Shown here: positions 26,642 through 34,785 of the stretch, one piece after another
Numbering within the stretch: the first letter of the stretch is position 1
Layout: each line of letters starts with the position of its first letter
Source: Peribacillus muralis
GTDB taxonomy: Bacteria > Bacillota > Bacilli > Bacillales > DSM-1321
Reading direction: 5' to 3'
NCBI RefSeq assembly: GCF_001439925.1
Contig: NZ_LMBV01000003.1
Location: 243,009 to 282,581, forward strand
Length of the DNA stretch: 39,573 nucleotides
Program-made: the position numbers and the translations under genes
Notes under the pieces: model-generated
Database searches by the model: none
Told to the model about the DNA's origin: nothing
Seen by the model: the letters and a program-made list of their open reading frames with translations, nothing else

Positions 26642-26672
26642 AAAAGCTGATTTTATGAAAAAATCAGCTTTT
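26642..26672 (-). terminator. Intrinsic terminator after ecsB
   Basis: AAAAGCTGATTTT and AAAATCAGCTTTT pair on the minus strand with a T-rich tail, 4 bases after the ecsB stop at 26676. Confidence 0.85.
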
Positions 26673-26675
26673 CGT

Positions 26676-27884
26676 TCAAAAGTTTTTTATTTTTTTTGTT
26701 GCATAAACTTTAAAGCCAGTTAAGAAGACTAGCCCCAGCAACAAAGTGGCCAAAGCTGACATCCATTCCCCTTTCACAAGCAGGACGATACAAAAGACGA
26801 AGTCCTCAAAGAATAAGAAATATGAAATAAGCTTAATGACTGCAGATTCTCTCATCTTTGCCGACAATGGATACAGAGAGACCCAAACTTTCCATTCATG
26901 AATCTTCCACACCGGCAGCAGCTGCAGGGCTGTCATGAATAAGAACAAAAAAGTCACGATCAAATGAGCCCACAGATTAGTGAATGCACTTAAGATGACG
27001 GATCCTATGATGGTTAAACGCAAACAAAGTCCCACATAATCATTGGACCGCAGCAAAGTCCGAGCATATAGGAAGGTATAAGTGGATTTTTCACCATATG
27101 TAATGAATGATAGAAGCCAGTCCATCCATTTCCTTCTTGCCACCTTCCCTTTTAAATGTGGAACATCTGTAAACATGTTCGCAACTCGATAGAACGAATT
27201 CATCCGCTTATTTTCCAATTCAACAAGGCGCTCCCACTTCAAAACAAAATCTTTGACTGCACTTCGGTAATACAGGCATAGCCCTATTAATATGAACAAC
27301 GTAATTATGGCAAAGAGGATATTTGCCCCTGAACAGATGAAATAGAGCATCACTCCATTAAGTATAAAGCGGATGAGGGAATCCCAATGGCTGACTGAAG
27401 GATCCTGATATTTCAATACGTTCCAGCGCATGATTAAATTCACAAACTTCAATATCAACAACACAGCAAGAATCATTCCGAAATCCCTACCGCCAGCATC
27501 CGTGACCTTCGTATACATCGGTATGAATGCAATTAGGACAACAAGCAAGATAAAGCCTTGCATAACCCAACTCAGCAGCAGCGAATTGTTAAAGTAACTT
27601 TTCAGCTTTGTTTCAAGCGGAAGCAAAAATACAGTATCGGCTTCTTTCAAAAAGGTATTTATCGGACTCCTCGTTACAAGGAGAGATAAAACAACGGCCA
27701 TGATCCATTCGGCCGGAAAATCACCATCCAGCGTCTTCACCCAATCGCTGTAATAATAAGCCAGACCACCAAGAACTAATACCATTACAAAAACCAGATG
27801 TCCATTAAAAATATACCGAAGGTATTTCTGAGTTTCATTTATATAGCCCAAATATCTTTCCTTCCAGAGATTTTGACTATTCAT
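26676..27884 (-). CDS. ecsB: ABC transporter permease EcsB
   Basis: The membrane subunit of the EcsAB exporter, about 402 residues with roughly eight to ten hydrophobic segments. In B. subtilis EcsAB influences protein secretion, competence and intramembrane proteolysis by RasP. A TTG at 27890 and the ATG at 27884 are both possible; I list the ATG. The start overlaps the 3' end of ecsA, so translation is coupled. The motif KVARRKWMDWLLSFITYGEK lies in the central cytosolic loop. Confidence 0.9.
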   Translation of the reverse strand: MNSQNLWKERYLGYINETQKYLRYIFNGHLVFVMVLVLGGLAYYYSDWVKTLDGDFPAEWIMAVVLSLLVTRSPINTFLKEADTVFLLPLETKLKSYFNNSLLLSWVMQGFILLVVLIAFIPMYTKVTDAGGRDFGMILAVLLILKFVNLIMRWNVLKYQDPSVSHWDSLIRFILNGVMLYFICSGANILFAIITLFILIGLCLYYRSAVKDFVLKWERLVELENKRMNSFYRVANMFTDVPHLKGKVARRKWMDWLLSFITYGEKSTYTFLYARTLLRSNDYVGLCLRLTIIGSVILSAFTNLWAHLIVTFLFLFMTALQLLPVWKIHEWKVWVSLYPLSAKMRESAVIKLISYFLFFEDFVFCIVLLVKGEWMSALATLLLGLVFLTGFKVYATKKIKNF

Positions 27885-28620
27885 GTCCAATTTCTTCTTT
27901 CGTCAATTGAATATACAAATCGTCCAGCGTCGCTCCCGGCATGGCAAATTGCTCGCGAAGCTGCTCAAGATTGCCCTTTGCACGGATTTCGCCATTATGC
28001 AGGATGATGAAGGAGTCACAATACCGCTCCGCCGTAGCCAATATGTGGGTGGACATTAAAATCCCCGCTCCGCTCTCCTTCATTTTTCTCATTAAGTCCA
28101 GCAACGATTGGATGCCCAATGGATCTAAACCGACGAACGGTTCATCCACGATATATAACGAGGGCTGCACCAAAAAGGCGCACATGATCATGACCTTTTG
28201 CTTCATCCCTTTTGAAAAATGGGCCGGAAACCATTTAAGTCTCTTCTCCATATGGAACTCCTTAAGCAAAGCATCCATTCTTTCTTTATATGTGGCTTCA
28301 GCCAATCCATGCGCCATTGCCGTCAGCTTTAAATGCTCCTCAAGTGTCAGTTCATCATATAAGATGGGCGTTTCAGGAACATATGTGAATTGTTTTCGAT
28401 ATGTATCAGGGTCCTGTGCAAGCGTCTTACCGTGTATCGATACACTCCCGCCCTTTGGTTCCATCAATCCGATGATATGCTTGATCGTCGTACTTTTTCC
28501 AGCACCGTTGAGCCCAATCAACCCCACCAGCTCATTTGGTTGAATGTCAAAACTTATTCCTTTTAAAACGGGCGTTTTCGTGTATCCTCCGACTAATTGC
28601 TTTATTTCCAATAAGGACAT
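27877..28620 (-). CDS. ecsA: ABC transporter ATP-binding protein EcsA
   Basis: The ATPase subunit of the Ecs exporter. It has 247 residues from the ATG at 28620, the length of B. subtilis EcsA; AAAGGATCG lies 8 bases upstream. Walker A GLNGAGKSTT (near 38-47), signature FSKGMKQKVMI, and Walker B YIVDEPFVGLDPL followed by the switch-His STHILAT. The signature has FSKGM in place of LSGGQ, common for this family. Its 3' end overlaps ecsB. Confidence 0.94.
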   Translation of the reverse strand: MSLLEIKQLVGGYTKTPVLKGISFDIQPNELVGLIGLNGAGKSTTIKHIIGLMEPKGGSVSIHGKTLAQDPDTYRKQFTYVPETPILYDELTLEEHLKLTAMAHGLAEATYKERMDALLKEFHMEKRLKWFPAHFSKGMKQKVMIMCAFLVQPSLYIVDEPFVGLDPLGIQSLLDLMRKMKESGAGILMSTHILATAERYCDSFIILHNGEIRAKGNLEQLREQFAMPGATLDDLYIQLTKEEIGHE

Positions 28621-28777
28621 ATAAACGATCCTTTCTATATATAGGGTTCTTATTTCCATTTTAGCAAATTCTCCTGCATTTATATAGTCGAGTGTTCCCG
28701 GAGATAAATTTCCATAAATAACTAATTATATTTTTCCGGCTAAGTGGCTATCATAAATAAGGAAGAAGGGGTTAGTC

Positions 28778-28829
28778 ATTACAAGTGATTCACATCATAT
28801 TGTAAATGAGGTGTCAGTTAAAGACGTAT
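28778..28829 (+). repeat. 52-bp direct repeat, copy 1
   Basis: The first of two near-identical copies in the ecsA-hit interval (2 mismatches in 52). It contains the dyad TTACAA...TTGTAA and ends in GACGTAT. In the same relative frame both copies would read HHIVNEVSVKDV or YHIVNEVSVKDV, but neither has a start signal. Confidence 0.9.
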
Positions 28830-28853
28830 TACACTGAAATGCCCAAATGTTTT

Positions 28854-28905
28854 ATTACAAATGATTCATATCATATTGTAAATGAGGTGTCAGTTAAAGA
28901 CGTAT
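28854..28905 (+). repeat. 52-bp direct repeat, copy 2
   Basis: The second copy, 76 bases downstream start to start. The dyad is more nearly symmetrical here: TTACAAATGAT, TCAT, then ATCATATTGTAA. Confidence 0.9.
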
Positions 28906-29168
28906 AACTGAATTAAACCAGAAGCTTCATTAAAAAAAATCGTTTCGAGCAAGGAGATGGTTCTCTTGCACGTAAAAGCAGAAAACTCATTCAATCATTA
29001 TCAATTATGCTTTATAAGTTGATGAAACTTTAAAGATATAGGAGATGGTTGCTTTGAATGGAAAAACTCTAACCAGATAACCATATTTTACTTTAATGTA
29101 GATGAGGTGTTTGTCGCAGAGAATTTATGCTAATGCGAATTTTGAAGCAAATCCCCCTTTTTCTAGGA
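28906..29168 (+). other. Remainder of the ecsA-hit interval
   Basis: No gene supported. Two short sequences look like ribosome-binding sites followed by TTG: GGAGATGGTTCTCTTG near 28955-28971 (an 18-codon frame) and GGAGATGGTTGCTTTG near 29041-29057 (8 codons). Another GATGAGGTGT (29101-29110) echoes the 52-bp repeat. The terminator that follows suggests plus-strand transcription. Confidence 0.4.
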
Positions 29169-29200
29169 CAGGGTGCAACTTAATGTTGCATCCTGTTTTT
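29169..29200 (+). terminator. Intrinsic terminator upstream of hit
   Basis: CAGGGTGCAAC and GTTGCATCCTG (11 bp, one G-U) with a 5-base loop and then TTTTT. No plus-strand gene of normal size ends here. Confidence 0.85.
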
Positions 29201-29223
29201 ATGGTTTTTTCTTTTCGCAACGA

Positions 29224-29253
29224 TTGCTGCTATGGTACGATTAACCATATACA
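29224..29253 (+). promoter_or_regulatory. Candidate promoter of hit
   Basis: TTGCTG, 18-base spacer, TATACA, 26 bases before the hit start. Confidence 0.55.
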
Positions 29254-29278
29254 CTAACTTCTAAAGGAGCGGGTTTTA

Positions 29279-29707
29279 ATGAGTGATTGCATTTTTTGCA
29301 AAATTATCGATGGAGAAATTCCTAGCACCAAAGTTTTTGAAAATGAACATGTACTGGCCTTCCTTGATATCAGTCAAGTAACTAAAGGTCATACGCTCGT
29401 AATTCCTAAAGTACATAAAGAAAATCTTTATGAGTTAACACCGGAAATCGCAAAGAGTTTATTTGAAGTCGTCCCGGAAATTTCCCGCGCTATGAAACAG
29501 GAATTCAATCCCGTAGGACTTAACCTTCTGAATAACAACGGCGAAGCAGCAGGACAATCCGTTTTCCATTTTCATATGCATTTAATTCCGCGACATGGAG
29601 AAGGTGACGGATTTGGGGCTGTTTGGAAAACGAATGCCAGCGCTTATACCCCTGATGATCTGAAGCAGATTGCCGATTCCATTGCCCAGCATATCAATAA
29701 AGACTAA
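29279..29707 (+). CDS. hit: HIT-family hydrolase
   Basis: A 142-residue histidine-triad protein, of the Hint branch, which hydrolyses nucleoside phosphoramidates or adenylates. The triad HFHMHLIP (His97, His99, His101) is intact, with the N-terminal CIFCKII (Cys4, Cys7) seen in zinc-containing bacterial members. Length and location divergent from ecsA agree with B. subtilis hit. AAAGGAGCG lies before the ATG. Confidence 0.93.
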   Translation: MSDCIFCKIIDGEIPSTKVFENEHVLAFLDISQVTKGHTLVIPKVHKENLYELTPEIAKSLFEVVPEISRAMKQEFNPVGLNLLNNNGEAAGQSVFHFHMHLIPRHGEGDGFGAVWKTNASAYTPDDLKQIADSIAQHINKD

Positions 29708-29804
29708 GGGTAGCCTGTAATCATTGTGTTTGCCTCATTCGTCAGGCTATAAAAAATTGCAAATTTAGAAATCAGTTAAAAATCTAAAACACACATTCCA
29801 ATTT

Positions 29805-29838
29805 GGTCCTCACTCAAAGTGCAGGACCTTTTATTTTG
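29805..29838 (+). terminator. Terminator between hit and serC
   Basis: GGTCCT and AGGACC with an inner ACT/AGT pair, followed by TTTTATTTT. It lies well beyond hit but upstream of the serC promoter. Confidence 0.65.
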
Positions 29839-29887
29839 ACGTTTCATCCTGCAGGTTATCCACGTAAAATTCTAAATTTTCCTCCTA

Positions 29888-29916
29888 TTGAATTTAGTTT
29901 TCTGGTAGGATATATA
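29888..29916 (+). promoter_or_regulatory. SigA-type promoter of serC
   Basis: TTGAAT, 17-base spacer, TATATA, about 46 bases upstream of serC. Confidence 0.6.
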
Positions 29917-29962
29917 AATAGTCTTAAATACTTTAACACTTTGTCGTATAGGAGGAAAAAAA

Positions 29963-31066
29963 ATGAAACGTGCACGCAACTTCAACGCTGGGCCAGCTGC
30001 CCTTCCTTTAGAGGTTTTACAAAGAGCCCAAAACGAATGGTTGAATATTGAGGATTCCGGTATGTCCGTGATGGAATTAAGCCATCGAAGTGCTGAATTC
30101 GAAAAAATTCATAACCATGCCATCCAATCATTAACAGAGCTTATGGAAATCCCCGAAAATTATGAAGTACTTCTTCTGCAAGGAGGAGCAAGTCTTCAAT
30201 TTTCCATGATTCCGATGAACATTTTACATGATGGAAAAAGGGCAGATTATGTTCTCACTGGATCTTGGTCGGAAAAAGCACTAAAAGAAGCCAAAAAAGT
30301 TGGTGAAACGTCAGTAGTTGCTTCATCCAAAGAGGATAAATATACGTTCATACCTAAAGTTGAAGACATTGAACTGAGTGGAGATGCCGCTTATCTTCAT
30401 ATTACGAGCAATAATACGATTTACGGAACGCAATGGAAAGAGTTTCCCGAAACCGGTGACGTACCTTTAATAGCGGATATGTCGAGTGATATACTCAGCA
30501 AGAAAATTGATGTAAGTAAATTCGGCATCATTTATGCAGGAGCACAAAAAAACCTAGGTCCTTCGGGAATCACGGTTGTTATCATCCGTAAAGATTTGAT
30601 AACGGACAGCGACAGCATTCCGACGATGTTGAACTATTCTATCCACTCAAAAAATAATTCTTTATACAATACGCCTCCGACACTGGCTATTTATTTACTG
30701 TCCCTTGTATTGGATTGGGCAAAAGAACAAGGTGGAGTCGAGAAGATCGCTGAAAATAACGAAGAAAAAGCAAAAGTCATTTACGACGTCATCGACGCAA
30801 GCGATGGTTTTTATAAAGGCCATGCCCAATCTGACAGCCGCTCTTTCATGAACATAACGTTCACGCTCCCGTCAGAAGAAGCTGAAGCACAATTCCTTAA
30901 AGAAGTGACGCAGGCTGGATTCGTTGGACTGAACGGCCACCGTTCCATCGGTGGGTGCAGGGCATCGATCTATAACGCTGTCCCTCTATCCCATTGCCAA
31001 GACCTTGCCGATTTCATGAAAAAATTCCAGGAAGCTTATAAAGCGAAGGAAGCTCAAATTTCTTAA
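29963..31066 (+). CDS. serC: Phosphoserine aminotransferase SerC
   Basis: A PLP enzyme that converts 3-phosphohydroxypyruvate and glutamate to phosphoserine, the second step of serine synthesis. It has 367 residues. The PLP lysine is Lys196 in YAGAQKNLGPSG, and the opening FNAGPAALP and SVMELSHRS are signatures of the family. The GHRSIGGCRASIYNAV motif lies near the C-terminus. AGGAGG precedes the ATG. It is followed by trpP, possibly in the same transcript. Confidence 0.96.
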   Translation: MKRARNFNAGPAALPLEVLQRAQNEWLNIEDSGMSVMELSHRSAEFEKIHNHAIQSLTELMEIPENYEVLLLQGGASLQFSMIPMNILHDGKRADYVLTGSWSEKALKEAKKVGETSVVASSKEDKYTFIPKVEDIELSGDAAYLHITSNNTIYGTQWKEFPETGDVPLIADMSSDILSKKIDVSKFGIIYAGAQKNLGPSGITVVIIRKDLITDSDSIPTMLNYSIHSKNNSLYNTPPTLAIYLLSLVLDWAKEQGGVEKIAENNEEKAKVIYDVIDASDGFYKGHAQSDSRSFMNITFTLPSEEAEAQFLKEVTQAGFVGLNGHRSIGGCRASIYNAVPLSHCQDLADFMKKFQEAYKAKEAQIS

Positions 31067-31150
31067 TTTCAAAAAAAAACCACTTCTAAAAAAATAGGTC
31101 TTATGATATAATATTTTAACCTTCTTGCAACAAGCAATAGTGCATTGTTG

Positions 31151-31190
31151 AAGAAAAGATGTTAGTTGAGATGAGAATAGGAGAGATGAG
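31151..31190 (+). promoter_or_regulatory. TRAP (MtrB) binding site over the trpP ribosome-binding site
   Basis: Six NAG triplets (TAG, GAG, GAG, TAG, GAG, GAG) from 31163 to 31190 are each separated by exactly two bases, ending 3 bases before the trpP ATG. Two AAG triplets at 31151-31153 and 31156-31158 may extend it. This arrangement is the recognised RNA target of the tryptophan-activated TRAP ring; binding would hide the Shine-Dalgarno. Confidence 0.88.
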
Positions 31191-31193
31191 TAA

Positions 31194-31712
31194 ATGAAAA
31201 CGAAAACCCTTGTATCGCTGTCCCTATTAATCGGGATTGGAGCTGCCCTGCATTTCATCGTTCCAGGTTTCTTCCTGGGAATGAAACCGGATATGATGCT
31301 GTTGATGATGTTTTTGGCGATTACCTTGTTTCCTGAGAAAAAGAATGTCTTCATTGTCGCCTTGGCTGCTGGAGCCATCTCTGCGATGACAACTACATTT
31401 CCTGGAGGACAGATTCCAAATATCATAGACAAATTGGCAACTGCCTTTCTGTTTTACCTTTTATTCATCGGTCTTAAGAAGTTTTCAACATCCGTAGTGA
31501 CGGTAAGTATCTTGACTGCCGTAGGAACAATCATCTCCGGTGCTGTCTTCCTTGGATCGGCATATTATATCGTATCCCTTCCAGGTCCTTTCGTTGCCCT
31601 TTTCGGAGCTGTTGTGCTTCCTGCCGTACTGCTAAATACAGTTGCGATGGTCATCATTTATCCAATTGTGAACGGCATCGTCAGAAAATCAAATGTATCC
31701 ATTAATGCTTAA
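31194..31712 (+). CDS. trpP: Tryptophan transporter TrpP (YhaG)
   Basis: A membrane protein of 172 residues with about five hydrophobic segments, of the TrpP family. It opens MKTKTLVSLSLLIGIGAALH and contains FFLGMKPDMMLLMMFLA and FPGGQIPNIIDKLATAF. In B. subtilis the ortholog imports tryptophan and is repressed at translation by TRAP. The NAG-triplet array over the ribosome-binding site supports the same control here. It is followed by a strong terminator. Confidence 0.92.
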   Translation: MKTKTLVSLSLLIGIGAALHFIVPGFFLGMKPDMMLLMMFLAITLFPEKKNVFIVALAAGAISAMTTTFPGGQIPNIIDKLATAFLFYLLFIGLKKFSTSVVTVSILTAVGTIISGAVFLGSAYYIVSLPGPFVALFGAVVLPAVLLNTVAMVIIYPIVNGIVRKSNVSINA

Positions 31713-31735
31713 ACCAGCTAGATCATCATACTTGA

Positions 31736-31766
31736 AAAGCACCGGCATGCCCGGTGCTTTTTTTTT
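31736..31766 (+). terminator. Intrinsic terminator of trpP
   Basis: AAAGCACCGG and CCGGTGCTTT, 5-base loop, then a run of nine T. Confidence 0.92.
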
Positions 31767-31808
31767 CACTCTTATGAATCTGGAGTCAGCCAGAGTCAAC
31801 CTCTACCA

Positions 31809-31988
31809 TCAATGAATGAACAGCCACATCAACCAAATGAAAAGCAACAAGCCACCGGGCAGGCCAAAAGCGTAGGCTCTAGCCTGGAGCACCCTCTTAG
31901 TCGGATAAATGCCTGGAGTTTTTGCTTTTCTTAGAAAATAACCCATCCCGCACAAGCATATCAGGCCAAATAAAAAAATGATTTCCAT
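31809..31988 (-). CDS. Small membrane protein of 59 residues
   Basis: An uncharacterised short gene. The ATG at 31988 follows GGTGGG by 6 bases. The protein has a hydrophobic N-terminal helix (MEIIFLFGLICLCGMGYFL), a basic central loop with KAKTPGIYPTKRVLQARAYA, and a second hydrophobic helix (LPGGLLLFIWLMWLF). This is a two-helix hairpin with a positively charged loop, so both ends probably face outward. Reading frame is convergent with trpP. I do not recognise the family. Confidence 0.6.
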   Translation of the reverse strand: MEIIFLFGLICLCGMGYFLRKAKTPGIYPTKRVLQARAYAFGLPGGLLLFIWLMWLFIH

Positions 31989-32307
31989 TCATAACCCACC
32001 AGTGCCATCCATGTTGCGACAGCTTGTTTTTTACTATCTATATGCTCCTCTTTCCTTTATATGAAGCGTTTTCGCTAAATTTTCAAGTTATTTTTAAATA
32101 TTATATATTCACAATCTAAGTTTAAGAAAATATTTTTGTGATATAAAGATAAAATGGTAGATACTCTTCCATAGAGAAGAAAATTATGGTATTTTGTTAT
32201 CAATAGCATTTCCATCCCTATTTATTTAAATTTCCAATTGAGTTTTTTTTCAGCAGGGAATCAGACCATGTAACGCGAAAACAATATTATTAAATGAGGT
32301 GATCCTA
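31989..32307. other. AT-rich upstream region of yhaH
   Basis: No gene seen. It must hold promoters for the 59-residue protein (minus) and for yhaH (plus), but no -35/-10 pair stands out. Confidence 0.5.
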
Positions 32308-32676
32308 ATGAAAGCAAAATCATTGCTAATTGGCTTTTTAACTGGAACAGTCGTAGCGGGTGCCGCAACCTTGCTTGCAGCACCAAGCACAGGCAAGGAC
32401 TTACGCAATCGCATCAAAACGAATGCGGAAGAAATGAAGGCTACCATTGAGGAACTGAAGGTAAAAATGCAAAATATTAAAGATGATTCGTTGGAAGCCA
32501 CGCAAATCAGCAAAGAAACGGTAAAAACGTTTATTTCGGACGTTCAGGTAGTCATCGAGAACTGGAAGCAGGAAATCGAACCGAATAAGAATGAATTATT
32601 GAAGAACGTACAAGACATTGAGACTTCATTAAAACAATTGGAAACGGCCATTCCGTCTTCTAAAAATGATGGTTAA
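32308..32676 (+). CDS. yhaH: YtxH-domain protein YhaH
   Basis: A 122-residue YtxH-family protein: a glycine- and alanine-rich N-terminal hydrophobic segment (LLIGFLTGTVVAGAATLLAA), then APSTGKDLRNRIK, then a long charged coiled-coil-like helix. Family members are membrane-anchored and often stress induced; function unknown. The ATG at 32308 follows AATGAGGTGA. It lies between trpP and scoC, as in B. subtilis. Confidence 0.85.
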   Translation: MKAKSLLIGFLTGTVVAGAATLLAAPSTGKDLRNRIKTNAEEMKATIEELKVKMQNIKDDSLEATQISKETVKTFISDVQVVIENWKQEIEPNKNELLKNVQDIETSLKQLETAIPSSKNDG

Positions 32677-32692
32677 CATGGATGCATAAGCC

Positions 32693-32749
32693 GGATTCTC
32701 CATTTTTCCCAACAAATAACATTTAAAACAAGAGAAAAATGGAGAATCC
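32693..32749. terminator. Long stem-loop between yhaH and scoC
   Basis: A perfect 16-bp stem (GGATTCTCCATTTTTC and its complement) with a 25-base loop. On the plus strand no T-run follows; on the minus strand the T-run is displaced. It is probably a processing or termination structure for yhaH. Confidence 0.5.
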
Positions 32750-32858
32750 CTTAAAAAAACTAAAATTTTCTAAAAATTTCGCAAATATTATCTTTATTAA
32801 TTTTTATTTTATTGTCATAATAAATATACAGAATCTTATAAGTAGGTGAGCTCATAAT

Positions 32859-33437
32859 ATGCAGAATAAAAATTATTCTATGAAAGAAGCAATGATTTTT
32901 AGTCAACGAATTGCACAATTAAGCAAAGCATTATGGAAATCGATTGAAAAAGATTGGCAGCAATGGATTAAACCCTATGATCTAAATATCAATGAGCACC
33001 ATATTCTTTGGATTGCCTACCACCTTAATGGCTCTTCCATTTCAGACGTTGCAAAATTTGGGGTTATGCATGTTTCCACTGCATTTAACTTTTCGAAGAA
33101 ATTAGAGGAACGCGGGTTTTTAACATTTTCGAAGAAAGAAAATGACAAAAGGAATACGTATATTGAAATTACCCCTGAAGGTGAAAAGATCCTCCTAGAT
33201 TTAATGGAGACTTACGATCCTAGTAAAAATTCCGCTTTCTCAGGTGCGCTTCCACTTCGCGAGCTTTATGGTAAGTTCCCCGATATGATTGAAATGATGG
33301 CCGTCATCCGGAATATATACGGTGAAGATTTCATGCAAATCTTTGAACGATCTTTCGATAATATTGATCAGGAGTTTACTGATGTGGAGGGTAAAATCAC
33401 CAAAAAAAAGATAGAGAAAGAAACTGAGCCAGTATAG
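32859..33437 (+). CDS. scoC: HTH-type transcriptional regulator Hpr/ScoC
   Basis: A MarR-type transition-state repressor of 192 residues (B. subtilis ScoC 203). In B. subtilis it represses extracellular protease, peptide transporter and sporulation genes. Winged-helix residues include [40 protein letters not shown] and the wing [22 protein letters not shown] lies upstream of the ATG. The C-terminal tail is rich in Lys and Glu. It is convergent with yhaI at only 2 bases. Confidence 0.94.
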   Translation: MQNKNYSMKEAMIFSQRIAQLSKALWKSIEKDWQQWIKPYDLNINEHHILWIAYHLNGSSISDVAKFGVMHVSTAFNFSKKLEERGFLTFSKKENDKRNTYIEITPEGEKILLDLMETYDPSKNSAFSGALPLRELYGKFPDMIEMMAVIRNIYGEDFMQIFERSFDNIDQEFTDVEGKITKKKIEKETEPV

Positions 33438-33439
33438 CC

Positions 33440-33766
33440 TCACACTCTATCCATTTCCCTCATGAAGGCTATATATAAACCTTGTGAGAGGCATGCATCG
33501 ATGCATTCCTTTGTAGTTATTTTTGGATTCACCCTTCTTGCAAATTGGTTAAAAAGCGGTCGAAAGTTCATGTATCCTTCCGCTTTTTCTATTTCGTAGC
33601 GTTTGCTCAAATTATCACATACTTCGAATAAATCTTCCGCTTCCTTCTTCGAGAAATTTTTTTCGACAAACAAATAGTCCAACTTTGCCTCTGGATTGCG
33701 AATCAGGTTCAATAATAGCCCCTGATGAAAACGGAGTATGTCTATTTCTTCATTCATATTTCTCAT
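33440..33766 (-). CDS. yhaI: DUF1878-family protein YhaI
   Basis: A small soluble protein of 108 residues of the Bacillus YhaI family. Typical runs are ILRFHQGLLLNLI, YLFVEKNFSKKEAEDLFEVC and FNQFARRVNPKI. No function known. Two in-frame ATG codons are close together; I list the first. It converges tightly on scoC, as in B. subtilis. Confidence 0.82.
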   Translation of the reverse strand: MRNMNEEIDILRFHQGLLLNLIRNPEAKLDYLFVEKNFSKKEAEDLFEVCDNLSKRYEIEKAEGYMNFRPLFNQFARRVNPKITTKECIDACLSQGLYIAFMREMDRV

Positions 33767-34429
33767 ACATCATAATCCCCATTCCATCATTCATATTTAA
33801 CATAAACCGTAAAACCTTAGGGATTTCACGATATAAATTTGACCGTCTTAATGGATAAACGCCTGTAGACCTTGTCCATAATGCGGTAATGATAATCTAC
33901 TAACTAAATCAACTAATTTTAATCATTCAACGTATTGTATGTAAGTAAATTCAACAGTCTTTAGAGAGCAACTCGTGGAAAATGGCTGACGTGGTAAAGC
34001 AATAAGGAAGTTGCCGTCTGTTCTTTTTTCAGTTTATTTAATCTATAAGTTCCGTTTCATCCCGGGTTGTTTTGTATGATGACCAACCTTTGTTATTCTT
34101 TAGCCTACTAGTCTTATTATATCCTGTTCACAAACTATTACACTATTTACCTTAACGATTTTTATGTAAAAAAGTGAAAACTTATGCTTACATGCAATGT
34201 ATACGTCACTTATCCGATTCGAAAGCATCTATATTTCTTCTCCCTTGTTTTACCTTTCTTCATTGTGTCAGTGATTTTACTTGGGGGCGGACTTGGTTTT
34301 CGGCATTACATTCATTATTTCACCATGTTATTATCCCTGCATACCGGATTATATGGAGAAACATCAAGAAGGATATGACATGACAGTTCTTTTCATAAAG
34401 GTGCCAGAAAAGATTTTTAAGTATCTTTT
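33767..34429. other. Long intergenic stretch
   Basis: No supported gene. Two overlapping frames at 34174-34383 have no ribosome-binding site. A weak element is a GCAACT/AGTTGC pair (33968-34014) with a 35-base loop followed by a T-run at 34024-34029, which might end an unseen short transcript. Confidence 0.4.
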
Positions 34430-34459
34430 TTGATTATAATTTGGTATCGTATTTATACA
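34430..34459 (+). promoter_or_regulatory. Candidate promoter of the 60-residue membrane protein
   Basis: TTGATT, 18-base spacer, TATACA, 29 bases upstream of the start codon. Confidence 0.5.
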
Positions 34460-34488
34460 TGATGTTTTGCAAGGAGGGATTTTAGGTT

Positions 34489-34671
34489 TTGATCTCGTTC
34501 TGGTTTATTATTGTTGCCATTTTGATTCTTTATAATATTAATAGAATGACGAACTCTTTATGTATCCAAAAGGAAATTGCTGAAGACCGGCAGCCTAAAG
34601 TATTCAGGACCATTAATGTATTGATTACTATTATGTTATTATCCTCCTATATTGAAATTTTATATACGTAG
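34489..34671 (+). CDS. Small membrane protein of 60 residues
   Basis: A short frame with a strong ribosome-binding site, AAGGAGGGAT, and a TTG start. It has an N-terminal hydrophobic helix (ISFWFIIVAILILYNI), a charged middle (QKEIAEDRQPKVFR) and a second hydrophobic segment (INVLITIMLLSSYIEILYT). Promoter and terminator flank it. No family recognised. Confidence 0.55.
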   Translation: MISFWFIIVAILILYNINRMTNSLCIQKEIAEDRQPKVFRTINVLITIMLLSSYIEILYT

Positions 34672-34744
34672 AGATGAGCAACGAATGATTACTAATCATT
34701 TGTTACATACATTGGTGATACCCGGAGCATTTTTCAAAATAAAG

Positions 34745-34775
34745 AAAAAGGGCGAAGCGATCTGCTTCGCCTTTT
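34745..34775 (+). terminator. Terminator between the small membrane protein and the micropeptide gene
   Basis: GGCGAAGC and GCTTCGCC pair with flanking A and T runs; it can serve both convergent genes. Confidence 0.8.
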
Positions 34776-34785
34776 GATTATGCAT

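Noticed and set aside
27941..28543. 200-codon plus-strand frame opposite ecsA
   Set aside because: Mirror of the ecsA reading frame, whose ATPase motifs are intact.
28806..28907. 33-codon plus-strand frame across both 52-bp repeats
   Set aside because: No Shine-Dalgarno before the ATG, and the frame exists only because of the duplication.
34174..34383. Two overlapping frames of 64 and 69 codons
   Set aside because: Neither has a ribosome-binding site, they share the same bases in different frames, and neither resembles a known protein.
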